Assembly (NCBI GenBank): GCA_051011595.1
Contig: JBPCTQ010000328.1
Location: 1 to 9,046, forward strand
Reading direction: 5' to 3'
DNA length: 9,046 nucleotides
Source of the DNA: JAOUEE01 sp051011595
Lineage (GTDB): Bacteria > Actinomycetota > Acidimicrobiia > Acidimicrobiales > SHLQ01
The position numbers were made by a program, and so were the translations under genes. Within the stretch, counting starts at the first letter, position 1. The number at the start of each line of letters is the position of its first letter. The notes under the pieces were generated by a model. The model saw nothing but the letters and a program-made list of their open reading frames with translations. It was not told where the DNA came from and did not search any database. Positions 1 through 5,969 of the stretch are shown piece by piece.

Positions 1-459
1 CTCGACGACGGGCTCGACATGCCCGTTTCACGGATCGACGTGCGCAGCCGGTCGGTCGACAAGTGTGTGGCGCTCATCACCGATGCCGCCGAGTCCTTGG
101 CCGAAGAAGCCCACGTGGCGCTGTCCGACGTGGCCATCGGCGGCCGGTCCTTCGGCGGCCGGATGTGTTCGATCGCCGCCGCCCGTGGTCTGGGTGTCGG
201 TGCGCTGGTGCTGCTGAGCTACCCGCTGCATCCACCCGGCAAACCCGATCAACTCCGCACCGAACACTTTGCCGACATCGACGTCCCCACCCTGTTCGTG
301 TCCGGTGACCGTGATCCGTTCGGGACCCCGGACGAGTTCGCCGCCCACATCGGGGCCATCAGCGGTTCTGTCGATCAGGTCTGGCTGGCCGGTGGCAACC
401 ACAGTCCCAAGAACCACATCGACGAGATCGTCGACCGCGTGGGCGATTGGCTGGCCTGA
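1..459 (+). CDS. KANL3/Tex30-type alpha/beta hydrolase, 5'-truncated
   Basis: This is the C-terminal part of a small alpha/beta hydrolase of the KANL3/Tex30 (dienelactone-hydrolase-like) type. The frame is open to the left edge, so the first ATG at 19 is probably internal. About 50 more N-terminal residues, carrying the oxyanion-hole region, would be expected outside the window. Counting from the ATG at 19, the nucleophile elbow GRSFGG has Ser44. SYPLHPPGKP follows at about 67-76, which is typical of the family. The strand-end motif SGDRDPFGTP holds Asp97/Asp99, and GGNHSP holds the likely catalytic His128. Substrates of bacterial members are not established, so no reaction is assigned. The stop TGA at 457-459 directly abuts the stop of the convergent L,D-transpeptidase gene, leaving no room for a dedicated terminator. 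Fold and family are fairly secure; biological role is unknown. Confidence 0.85.
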   Translation, partial: LDDGLDMPVSRIDVRSRSVDKCVALITDAAESLAEEAHVALSDVAIGGRSFGGRMCSIAAARGLGVGALVLLSYPLHPPGKPDQLRTEHFADIDVPTLFVSGDRDPFGTPDEFAAHIGAISGSVDQVWLAGGNHSPKNHIDEIVDRVGDWLA

Positions 460-1209
460 TCAGGCGAACACGTCCACCGGGACGCCGAGCGGCAGCACCT
501 CCACCAGCAGCGCGATGTCGTTGTCGTGTAGGCGGATGCAGCCGTTCGACACCGGGGTGCCCAACGTGTCCGGATCGTTGGTGCCATGGATCCCGAGCTG
601 GCCGGGCCCGCCGCGGAAGGTCTCGAAGGTGTCGCTGAAACCGCTGAGCCCGTAGGCGAAACGCCCGTAGATGGTGTCGGGTTGGGTGGGGCGCAGCAGC
701 TCGGTGATGTAGTACGAACCACCCGGCGTGGGGGCGTTGTCGCGGGCCACGGCGACGACGGTCTGGAACACCAACCGGTCCTCGTGGAACACGCGGATGT
801 CGAAGTCGCGGAGGTGGACCTCGATGCGGTACTGATGGGTGGACAGCTCGACGTCGGCCAGCCGCACCCAGCCGGTGGAGCCATTGGGTCGCACCGGGAG
901 CTGCACCAACAGCCAGTCCGGTTCGGCCTCCTGCACCAACACCACGGTGGGGCCGCCCGAGTCGTTGGGGTGGTCGAGGACCCGAAGCGGTTCGTCGTCG
1001 GCGGGGGTGGCGAACACCTCCAGGCGGGGCACCGTGGCGGTGGCGACGACCACGGCGTCGGCTGCCGCGTCTTCGAGCTCTACCGCCTCGATGACCACAG
1101 GATCGGAGGGTTCGGGCAACGATTCCAGGGTGGGGGACTGGGCCGACGAGCACGCGGCCGTCAACAAGGCGACCGCGGCCAGACACCCGAGCACTCGACG
1201 AGAGGGCAT
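460..1209 (-). CDS. Lipoprotein L,D-transpeptidase (YkuD domain)
   Basis: A predicted secreted, lipid-anchored L,D-transpeptidase of 249 residues. Such enzymes make 3-3 cross-links in peptidoglycan or attach proteins to it, acting outside the membrane. The N-terminus is a lipoprotein signal: Arg4-Arg5, a hydrophobic stretch, and lipobox LTAAC with Cys20 as the lipidated residue. Residues about 50-120 form a spacer that looks like an SH3-type module (ends STGWVRLADVEL). Residues about 125-249 are the YkuD catalytic domain. Its signature has His208 in IHGTND and the nucleophile Cys224 in SNGCIRLHDND, both intact. The ATG at 1209 is supported by the signal peptide and by a TACCCT box ending 6 bases upstream. 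The MFS gene ends 27 bases upstream on the same strand, so read-through from it is also possible. Actinobacteria often carry several paralogues, and which cross-link this one makes cannot be told. Confidence 0.93.
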   Translation of the reverse strand: MPSRRVLGCLAAVALLTAACSSAQSPTLESLPEPSDPVVIEAVELEDAAADAVVVATATVPRLEVFATPADDEPLRVLDHPNDSGGPTVVLVQEAEPDWLLVQLPVRPNGSTGWVRLADVELSTHQYRIEVHLRDFDIRVFHEDRLVFQTVVAVARDNAPTPGGSYYITELLRPTQPDTIYGRFAYGLSGFSDTFETFRGGPGQLGIHGTNDPDTLGTPVSNGCIRLHDNDIALLVEVLPLGVPVDVFA

Positions 1210-1215
1210 GGGTCG

Positions 1216-1221
1216 AGGGTA
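1216..1221 (-). promoter_or_regulatory. Putative -10 box for a leaderless L,D-transpeptidase transcript
   Basis: On the minus strand TACCCT (TAnnnT type) is followed by exactly 6 bases and then the ATG at 1209. Transcription starting 7 bases after the box would begin at the A of the start codon. No Shine-Dalgarno sequence and no convincing -35 box are visible. It lies in the 27-base gap after the MFS stop. Confidence 0.45.
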
Positions 1222-1236
1222 CCGACGGGTCGGCGG

Positions 1237-2769
1237 CTACCCGGTGCGACGCCCCGCACCGTGTTCGTCGGTGGGGTTGATGTCTTCCAGCTCGCGCCGC
1301 GCCGTTTCCGGATAGGCCACCGCGATGAGCACCGCAGCGATGACCGCGGCCACCGAGGCGATCAGAAAGGCCTGGCCGTAGTTGCCCAGTCCGGAATCGT
1401 CGGCGAGGGATCCCACCAGCAGCAGACCCAGGGTGGAGCCGCCCACGGCGATGAGGGTGATGGTGGCGTTGGCCTGACCGCGTCGCCGGGTGGAGAACAT
1501 CTCCGGTCCGTAGACACCCAGCGACGGCACCGTGGCCGCGCCGATGAAGTTGCCCACCAAGGTGAACACCCACAACATCACCCCGGCCGACGAGTAGCCG
1601 AGGACGGTGAACAGGGCACCACCCAGCAGTCCGAGGATGGCCACCGGTCGACGGCCGCGGATGTCGGCGATTCGGCCGGCCAGGAACACTCCCAGGCCCC
1701 ACGGCGCATAGGTGACCAGCGAGAACAAGGCGATATCGCTCCCGGTCATGCCTCGTTCGTTCTTGAGGTAGTCGTTGCGCAACTGCGATGCGGGGGCCGC
1801 GAAGAAGGCCAGGAAGAACGACGTCACGCCCAACAGGAGCAATCGTCGACCAAGGGTGGGATCGGGCGCCGGGTCGTCGTCTTCGTCGGCGATGAGGAAC
1901 CGTTTCGACTCGGGTATCTGGCGGGCCGCCCACCAGATGGGGGCGAAGAACAACAGCGGGACGAAGTAGTGGATTCGCCACGCCGCTTCGCCGAGGTCGG
2001 CCAAAGGCAAAAGCCAAATGGTGACCCCGGCTCCCAGTGCGGCTGCCAGGGCCAGCACCGACGTGCCGTAGGCCCGGCTGCCGGCCGGCAGTTCCTCGGC
2101 CATCACCACCAGGATCAAGATGCCGAGGGCCGTGGTCACACCGCGCGCACCCGCCTGGGTGGCACCCAGGACCCACAGGTTCGGGGCCAGCCCGCCCACA
2201 ATGGTCAACCCGCAGGCCAACATGCCGGTGATCAGCAACAGGGCGCGGCGACCCTGGCGGTCGGCCAGGGTCAACAACACAATGGAGATGAGGACACCGG
2301 AGCGCACGGCGGCCAACGCGGTCGATTGATCCTGGGTCGAGTTGCCGAACTCGTCGGCTGCGAACGTCATCGTCTGGCTGAGAATGGCGCCCAGGTAGCC
2401 GTCGAACACCGCCAGCACGGCCAGCAACGAGAAGATCCGGGTGGTACGGATGTCGAGCATGTCCGGTGGTGACCAGGCCGGCACGGTGCCCGGTCGGGGT
2501 GGGTTGATCAGCGACCGACGGACGGGCCGCCGGAACAACACCGACCACACGGGGATGGCCAGCTTCCAGTCGAAACGTTCGGTGACGTCGAAACCGGCGT
2601 CCGCGTTCGGCGTAACCTCCAACACCCGCTCGTAGCGGCTGAAGGGGCCGGTGTGCTGCACGAATCTGTCGGGGCCGTCGGCCCGCTCGACGAGGACGTC
2701 GGTTCGAGGTTGCCGTCGAGCCTCCAGCTCGGTGGCGGTGAGCTGGTGCCGGCTGTGGTGGCGGGTCAT
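1237..2769 (-). CDS. Major facilitator superfamily transporter with soluble N-terminal region
   Basis: A 510-residue secondary transporter of the major facilitator superfamily, resembling the sugar/metabolite:H+ symporter branch. Counting from the ATG at 2769, transmembrane segments begin near residue 110. Both copies of the loop 2-3/8-9 motif are recognisable: LADRQGRR at about 168-175 and GRIADIRGRRP at about 365-375. A charged cytoplasmic loop (DEDDDPAPDP) at about 295-304 separates the two halves. VYGPEMFSTRRRGQAN near 419-434 is typical of sugar-porter-like members, and the C-terminus is short and charged. Residues 1 to about 108 are hydrophilic and much longer than the usual MFS N-terminus; they include a dozen-residue stretch, DWKLAIPVWSVLF (about 67-79), before the first helix. 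The frame stays open to a start at 2877, but that would run into murA, so I chose 2769. No ribosome site or promoter is obvious there. It is divergent from murA. The substrate cannot be inferred. Confidence 0.88.
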   Translation of the reverse strand: MTRHHSRHQLTATELEARRQPRTDVLVERADGPDRFVQHTGPFSRYERVLEVTPNADAGFDVTERFDWKLAIPVWSVLFRRPVRRSLINPPRPGTVPAWSPPDMLDIRTTRIFSLLAVLAVFDGYLGAILSQTMTFAADEFGNSTQDQSTALAAVRSGVLISIVLLTLADRQGRRALLLITGMLACGLTIVGGLAPNLWVLGATQAGARGVTTALGILILVVMAEELPAGSRAYGTSVLALAAALGAGVTIWLLPLADLGEAAWRIHYFVPLLFFAPIWWAARQIPESKRFLIADEDDDPAPDPTLGRRLLLLGVTSFFLAFFAAPASQLRNDYLKNERGMTGSDIALFSLVTYAPWGLGVFLAGRIADIRGRRPVAILGLLGGALFTVLGYSSAGVMLWVFTLVGNFIGAATVPSLGVYGPEMFSTRRRGQANATITLIAVGGSTLGLLLVGSLADDSGLGNYGQAFLIASVAAVIAAVLIAVAYPETARRELEDINPTDEHGAGRRTG

Positions 2770-2819
2770 GGACGTCGCGACCGACGGGCAGAGTGCATCG
2801 CAACCATGACCCGCCGGAG

Positions 2820-2825
2820 CATACT
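2820..2825 (+). promoter_or_regulatory. Putative -10 box for murA (leaderless arrangement)
   Basis: CATACT matches TATAAT at 4 of 6 positions and is followed by 6 bases and the murA ATG at 2832, the spacing expected if transcription begins at the start codon. A competing reading is a ribosome-binding GGAG at 2816-2819, which is 9 bases before an in-frame GTG at 2829 and 12 before the ATG. The two readings are mutually exclusive because the GGAG would lie upstream of a leaderless start. Confidence 0.3.
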
Positions 2826-2831
2826 GATGTG

Positions 2832-4100
2832 ATGCCCGATGACCGTTCTGCCATCGTCGTGCGACCCTCGGGTCCACTGGCCGGGTCCGTCCCCATCTCG
2901 GGAGCCAAGAACTCGGTCCTCAAGCTGATGGCGGCCGCCCTGATGGCGCCCGGCACCCACGTGCTGCGCAACGTTCCGGGGATCACCGACGTCGACTGCA
3001 TGGTGGCGTTGCTCGAGTCGATGGGATGCGAGGTTTCGCGTAAAGGCACCACCCTCACCCTCGACGTTCCCGACGACATCGAACCGGTTGCTCCCTATGA
3101 CCTGGTGGAGCAATTCCGAGCTTCGATCGTGGTGCTGGGGCCGCTGCTCGGCCGGTGCGGTGAAGCCCAGGTGGCGCTGCCCGGAGGCGACGACTTCGGC
3201 CCGCGACCGATCGACATGCACCTCAGTGGGCTCGAGCAACTGGGCGCCGAGTTCACCTCGGCCCACGGCTACATCACCGGTCGGGCCGAGCACCTCACCG
3301 GTCAGTCGATCCTGCTCGAGTTCCCGAGTGTGGGGGCCACCGAGAACCTCCTGATGGCCTCGGTCCTGGCCAAAGGGGTGACGGTCATCGACAACGCCGC
3401 TCGCGAACCCGAGATCGCCGATCTGGCCGCGTACCTGGGGCGAATGGGAGCCGCCATCGCCGGGGCCGGCACCTCCACCATCACCATCGAAGGCGTCGAG
3501 TCGTTGTCGGCCACCGAACACGACGTCATCCCTGATCGCATCGAGGCGGCCACCTTCCTGGCCGCCCTCGGTATCGCCGGCGGCGAGGTCACCCTCCAGG
3601 GGGCGCGGGTCGATCACATGGACATGCTCATCCAGAAGCTGGGCGACATGGGGGTCCGAACCTCACCCGACAGCGAGGGCCTGTGGGCCTTCCGGGGCGC
3701 GAGGTTGCAGGCGGTCGACGTGTCGACGTTGCCGTATCCCGGCCTCGCCACCGACTACAAGCCGTTCCTGGTCGCCATGTTGTGCCTGGCCGATGGTGTC
3801 GGCATCGTCACCGAGAACCTGTTCTCCGGTCGTTTTCGTTATGTCGACGAGCTCAAACGGCTGTCGGCCGACATCCGGACCGAAGGCCACCACGCTGTGG
3901 TGAGAGGGGTCGAGCGCCTCTCCGGGGCCCCGGTGAAGGCCCATGACATTCGCGCCGGAGCCGCGCTGGTGGTGGCTGCGTTGGCGGCCGATGGGGAGAC
4001 CGTCATCTCGGACTCCCACCACATCGATCGAGGGTACGACGACCTGGTGGGCAAGCTCGGCAGCCTCGGGGCCGACATCGAACGGGTCACCATCGCCTGA
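2832..4100 (+). CDS. murA: UDP-N-acetylglucosamine 1-carboxyvinyltransferase, Asp-type
   Basis: MurA catalyses the first committed step of peptidoglycan synthesis in the cytoplasm, transferring enolpyruvate from phosphoenolpyruvate to UDP-GlcNAc. The 422-residue length fits the family. SGAKNS carries Lys26-Asn27 (E. coli Lys22-Asn23), and Arg96 in EQFRASI matches Arg91. Arg125 in GPRPIDMH matches Arg120, Asp308 in LATDYKPF matches the general base Asp305, and Arg400 in HHIDRGYDDL matches Arg397. The loop residue equivalent to E. coli Cys115 is Asp120 (LPGGDDFG). Asp there is known from mycobacterial and chlamydial MurA; the enzymes stay active but are not alkylated by fosfomycin, so intrinsic resistance is expected. 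I start at ATG 2832; an in-frame GTG at 2829 and an ATG at 2793 are alternatives, the latter adding an unlikely His/Pro-rich leader. The gene is divergent from the MFS gene and converges on a small membrane protein gene 19 bases beyond its stop. Confidence 0.97.
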   Translation: MPDDRSAIVVRPSGPLAGSVPISGAKNSVLKLMAAALMAPGTHVLRNVPGITDVDCMVALLESMGCEVSRKGTTLTLDVPDDIEPVAPYDLVEQFRASIVVLGPLLGRCGEAQVALPGGDDFGPRPIDMHLSGLEQLGAEFTSAHGYITGRAEHLTGQSILLEFPSVGATENLLMASVLAKGVTVIDNAAREPEIADLAAYLGRMGAAIAGAGTSTITIEGVESLSATEHDVIPDRIEAATFLAALGIAGGEVTLQGARVDHMDMLIQKLGDMGVRTSPDSEGLWAFRGARLQAVDVSTLPYPGLATDYKPFLVAMLCLADGVGIVTENLFSGRFRYVDELKRLSADIRTEGHHAVVRGVERLSGAPVKAHDIRAGAALVVAALAADGETVISDSHHIDRGYDDLVGKLGSLGADIERVTIA

Positions 4101-4119
4101 CGCTTGTGTCGGTTCTGGC

Positions 4120-4308
4120 TCAGTCGGCCTCGGCCGAATGGGAGTCGGTGTCTTCGCCGTCGTCGAGGGTCTCGTCGTCGGTGTCGGTGTGTTCGGTACG
4201 CAGCTGGTTGGCCCGGCGGTTGGCCAGCACCAGCAACAAGAAGAAGACGACGACCGGAACGGCCACGAACAACGCTTCGTCCCAGCCGCCCTCGTGGGCG
4301 ATGACCAT
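4120..4308 (-). CDS. Small single-span membrane protein (62 aa)
   Basis: A short gene whose product has a compact, gene-like layout. Residues 1-10 are an N-terminal segment containing AHEGGWDE. A strongly hydrophobic span follows at about 11-28 (ALFVAVPVVVFFLLLVLA), then a positive NRRANQLR stretch that predicts the C-terminus to be cytoplasmic. The tail is acidic and rich in Thr/Asp/Glu/His. Small one-helix proteins with a similar GGWDE-then-helix start occur in actinobacteria as I recall, but I cannot name a family with a known role. The frame continues upstream to 4410, but that would overlap most of the N-terminal half of the NifU-like gene, so ATG 4308 is preferred. TAGCCT 8 bases upstream could be its -10 box. 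The gene converges on murA (19-base gap) and is divergent from the NifU-like gene (24-base gap). Function unknown. Confidence 0.7.
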   Translation of the reverse strand: MVIAHEGGWDEALFVAVPVVVFFLLLVLANRRANQLRTEHTDTDDETLDDGEDTDSHSAEAD

Positions 4309-4316
4309 CGAGTCCG

Positions 4317-4322
4317 AGGCTA
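4317..4322 (-). promoter_or_regulatory. Putative -10 box for the small membrane protein gene
   Basis: Minus-strand TAGCCT (TAnnnT type) ends 8 bases before the ATG at 4308, which would give a leader of zero to two bases. It overlaps by two bases (TA at 4321-4322) the TACAAT box that faces the other way for the NifU-like gene. No -35 box is clear. Confidence 0.3.
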
Positions 4323-4326
4323 CAAT
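4321..4326 (+). promoter_or_regulatory. Putative -10 box for leaderless NifU-like transcript
   Basis: TACAAT matches TATAAT at 5 of 6 positions, is the best -10-like hexamer I noticed at any gene start in the window, and is followed by exactly 6 bases before the GTG at 4333. This arrangement supports GTG 4333 as the start and a leaderless mRNA. A -35 element is not convincing; ATGACC at 4301-4306 is too close (14-base spacer). Confidence 0.5.
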
Positions 4327-4332
4327 GACGGA

Positions 4333-4632
4333 GTGCACGACGAGGTTGCCAAGGTCATCGAGATCATTCGCCCCGCCATTCAGGCCGACGAGGGCGATAT
4401 CGCCCTGCACGAGGTCGACGAAGCCACCGGCGTGGTCACCGTCGAGTTGTTCGGCGCCTGTGTCACCTGTCCGGCGTCGACCCAGACCCTCAAGGCAGGG
4501 GTCGAGCGCATTCTGAAGGATCGGGTCGAGGGTGTGACCGAGGTTCGCCAGGTCGGTGTCGACAACCTCGACGACGGCAGCGTCCAGTCACCGTTCGCTC
4601 TGCCGGCCGACGGCACCCCCGTCTCGCTCTGA
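4333..4632 (+). CDS. NifU C-terminal-domain (Nfu-type) iron-sulfur scaffold protein
   Basis: A 99-residue stand-alone NifU C-terminal-like domain. Such proteins bind a 4Fe-4S cluster, usually between two subunits, and pass it to target apoproteins in the cytoplasm. Family landmarks are in order: IEIIRPAIQADEGDIAL near the start, then GACVTCPAST with the ligand pair Cys43/Cys46, then TLKAGVERILKDRV and the closing VTEVRQV. The domain ends near residue 77; about 22 residues of low-complexity polar tail follow (ends PADGTPVSL). The start is GTG 4333, chosen from family length and from the TACAAT box 6 bases upstream; an in-frame GTG at 4294 would overlap the divergent gene. No SUF genes are adjacent in this window, so it appears to be a solitary carrier. 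It is followed by a hairpin, then the rhomboid gene on the same strand 43 bases downstream. Confidence 0.9.
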   Translation: MHDEVAKVIEIIRPAIQADEGDIALHEVDEATGVVTVELFGACVTCPASTQTLKAGVERILKDRVEGVTEVRQVGVDNLDDGSVQSPFALPADGTPVSL

Positions 4633-4638
4633 GCTGGC

Positions 4639-4662
4639 GCCGCTAGCCGCTCGGCTGGCGGT
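4639..4662 (+). terminator. Hairpin between NifU-like and rhomboid genes, possible terminator
   Basis: Arms CCGCTAGCC (4640-4648) and GGCTGGCGG (4653-4661) pair over 9 positions, one of them a T-G wobble, around a GCTC loop; one more G-T wobble closes the base. It starts 7 bases after the NifU-like stop. There is no T-tract after it, so this would be the hairpin-only type often proposed for actinobacteria, or an attenuating or mRNA-end-stabilising structure ahead of the rhomboid gene. Confidence 0.4.
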
Positions 4663-4667
4663 ACCGT
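4662..4667 (+). promoter_or_regulatory. Weak -10-like box before rhomboid gene
   Basis: TACCGT (TAnnnT type) ends 8 bases before the ATG at 4676, giving a predicted leader of one or two bases. It partly overlaps the base of the preceding hairpin. No Shine-Dalgarno sequence is visible between it and the ATG. Only the three most conserved positions match. Confidence 0.25.
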
Positions 4668-4675
4668 GCGCAACC

Positions 4676-5515
4676 ATGGCGATCGACGCACCGACCTGCT
4701 ACCGGCACCCGGACCGGCAGGCGGGAGTGCAGTGTCAGCGCTGCGGCAAGGCGATCTGCCCGTCGTGTATGCACCAGGCCTCGGTGGGGTTCCACTGCCC
4801 CGAGTGTGTGCGCTCTGGTGCCCAGAAGGTGCACACCGCCCGTTCGCTCACCTACGCCAAACCGGTGGTGACGCTGACGCTGATCGGTATCAACGTCGCG
4901 GTGTGGCTCTACGGGCTCTCGGTCGGCGGCGCACCGAACCGGCTGGCCGGCGAGATGATCGAGAACTACTCGCTGTTCGGGCCCTTCGTCGACGACGGTG
5001 AGTGGTATCGGCTCATCACCGGCGGCTTCCTGCACGCCGGGCTCATCCACATCGCGTTCAACATGTACCTGTTGTACGTCTTGGGCCGGCAGCTCGAGCG
5101 GGCGTTGGGCGGGGTCGACTTCGGGATCCTCTACCTGGGTGGCCTGCTGGGTGGTTCCTTCGGTGCCCTGCTGGTGAACCCCGACAGCGTCACGGTGGGG
5201 GCCTCCGGGGCCGTGTTCGGCCTGATGGGCGGTTGGATCATGTTCGCCCGGTCGCGCGGTATCGATTTCATGAACAGTGGTATCGCCGGGCTCGTCATCC
5301 TCAACGTCTTGCTCACGTTCGGGGTGTCGGGCATCTCGGTCGGTGGGCACCTGGGAGGGTTGGCCGGTGGTCTCGCGGTGGGCTGGTTGTTGACGGTGGG
5401 GCGCGGCGTCTTGCCCTCGAGGGCGGCGGTGCGCGGGGCATCGCTGGCGGTGTGTGCGGCGCTCGCCGTTGCCGGTGTGTGGGCCGCATCGACCTGGACC
5501 GACCCCATCTTCTGA
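4676..5515 (+). CDS. Rhomboid intramembrane serine protease with N-terminal zinc finger
   Basis: A 279-residue membrane protease that would cut transmembrane substrates within the bilayer. Residues 8-44 form a B-box-like zinc-binding module: Cys8/His11, Cys20/Cys23, Cys28/Cys31 and His40-Cys41/Cys44. A first membrane span follows at about 62-82. The rhomboid core then shows GGFLHAGLIHIAFNM (His120, His125, Asn129; the HxxxN oxyanion element) and GASGAVFG with the nucleophile Ser177. The second catalytic residue is His225 in GGHLGGLAGG, so the Ser-His dyad is intact. A further C-terminal span lies at about 253-270. The zinc-finger-plus-rhomboid layout is common in actinobacteria; the finger, on the cytoplasmic side, is presumed to bind a partner. 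I start at ATG 4676 because it falls just before the zinc module. It converges on the SRPBCC gene, leaving 10 bases between the two stops. Substrate unknown. Confidence 0.93.
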   Translation: MAIDAPTCYRHPDRQAGVQCQRCGKAICPSCMHQASVGFHCPECVRSGAQKVHTARSLTYAKPVVTLTLIGINVAVWLYGLSVGGAPNRLAGEMIENYSLFGPFVDDGEWYRLITGGFLHAGLIHIAFNMYLLYVLGRQLERALGGVDFGILYLGGLLGGSFGALLVNPDSVTVGASGAVFGLMGGWIMFARSRGIDFMNSGIAGLVILNVLLTFGVSGISVGGHLGGLAGGLAVGWLLTVGRGVLPSRAAVRGASLAVCAALAVAGVWAASTWTDPIF

Positions 5516-5525
5516 AAACGCCCGA

Positions 5526-5963
5526 TCAGTCGGCGGCCACCACCGTGAGCAGCCGGTCGAGGTTGCGACGCCAGATGGCCTTCAGCACGGGCCCGCCGAC
5601 CACTTCGCCCACTCGACCACCCAACCACCACGGGAAGTGCAGCTCCTCGGCCCACACGAAGTCGGTGCCGATGCCCCGCGCCGTCAGGGTGAACCGACCC
5701 TCCCCACTCACGACACCGTCGTGGCGAACCCCCATGGTGCGACCCGGATCCCACTCGGTGATGGCCATCTCGTCGGTGAGGCGTATGGGCCCCACCTTGG
5801 TGACGCAGTCGAAGGTGGTGCCCACCCCGGTGGTGGTGTCGGAGGTGAAGGTGATCGACTCGGCGTCGGCCATCCAATCGACGTGGCTTCCGATGTCTTC
5901 GATTCGGTCCCACACCTCGGCGGGGGGTCGAGGCAGCTCGATGCTCACCCGGATGCTGGTCAT
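5526..5963 (-). CDS. SRPBCC-fold (polyketide cyclase/dehydrase-like) protein
   Basis: A 145-residue protein that fits the SRPBCC (START/Bet v1-like) superfamily, whose members bind hydrophobic ligands in a deep pocket or act as small cyclases or hydrolases. The N-terminal strand then IELPRPPAEVWDRIEDIGSHVDWM is the usual opening. GVGTTFDCVTKVGPIRLTDEMAITEWDPGRTMGVRH in the middle matches the strand pattern, and a long C-terminal helix (about 125-143) closes the fold. Superfamily membership is clear but ligand and reaction cannot be deduced. ATG 5963 is supported by a TAGTCT box 6 bases upstream. The methyltransferase gene lies upstream on the same strand with an 80-base gap, so the two could be co-transcribed, although this gene seems to have its own promoter. 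Confidence 0.87.
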   Translation of the reverse strand: MTSIRVSIELPRPPAEVWDRIEDIGSHVDWMADAESITFTSDTTTGVGTTFDCVTKVGPIRLTDEMAITEWDPGRTMGVRHDGVVSGEGRFTLTARGIGTDFVWAEELHFPWWLGGRVGEVVGGPVLKAIWRRNLDRLLTVVAAD

Positions 5964-5969
5964 GGACGC

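Noticed and set aside
586..2472. A 628-codon open frame on the plus strand antisense to the L,D-transpeptidase and MFS genes
   Set aside because: Composition dominated by Gly/Gln/His/Arg/Glu repeats and no domain; it mirrors the third-position GC of the real genes on the other strand.
359..3079. A 906-codon open frame on the minus strand spanning three genes
   Set aside because: It is a shadow frame of GC-rich coding DNA: Arg/Gly/His/Pro-rich, without any recognisable domain, and overlapping the L,D-transpeptidase, MFS and murA genes, which have clear family motifs.
2766..3617. A 283-codon minus-strand frame across murA
   Set aside because: Antisense to conserved murA motifs, with no family resemblance and His/Gly/Arg-biased composition.
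4124..4137. Short inverted repeat just past the murA stop as a bidirectional terminator
   Set aside because: TCGGC/GCCGA makes only a 5-pair stem, lacks a T-tract and lies in the coding end of the small membrane gene, so it is too weak to call.
4301..4306. ATGACC as a -35 box for the NifU-like promoter
   Set aside because: The spacer to TACAAT would be 14 bases, shorter than the usual 16-18, and the match to TTGACA is partial.
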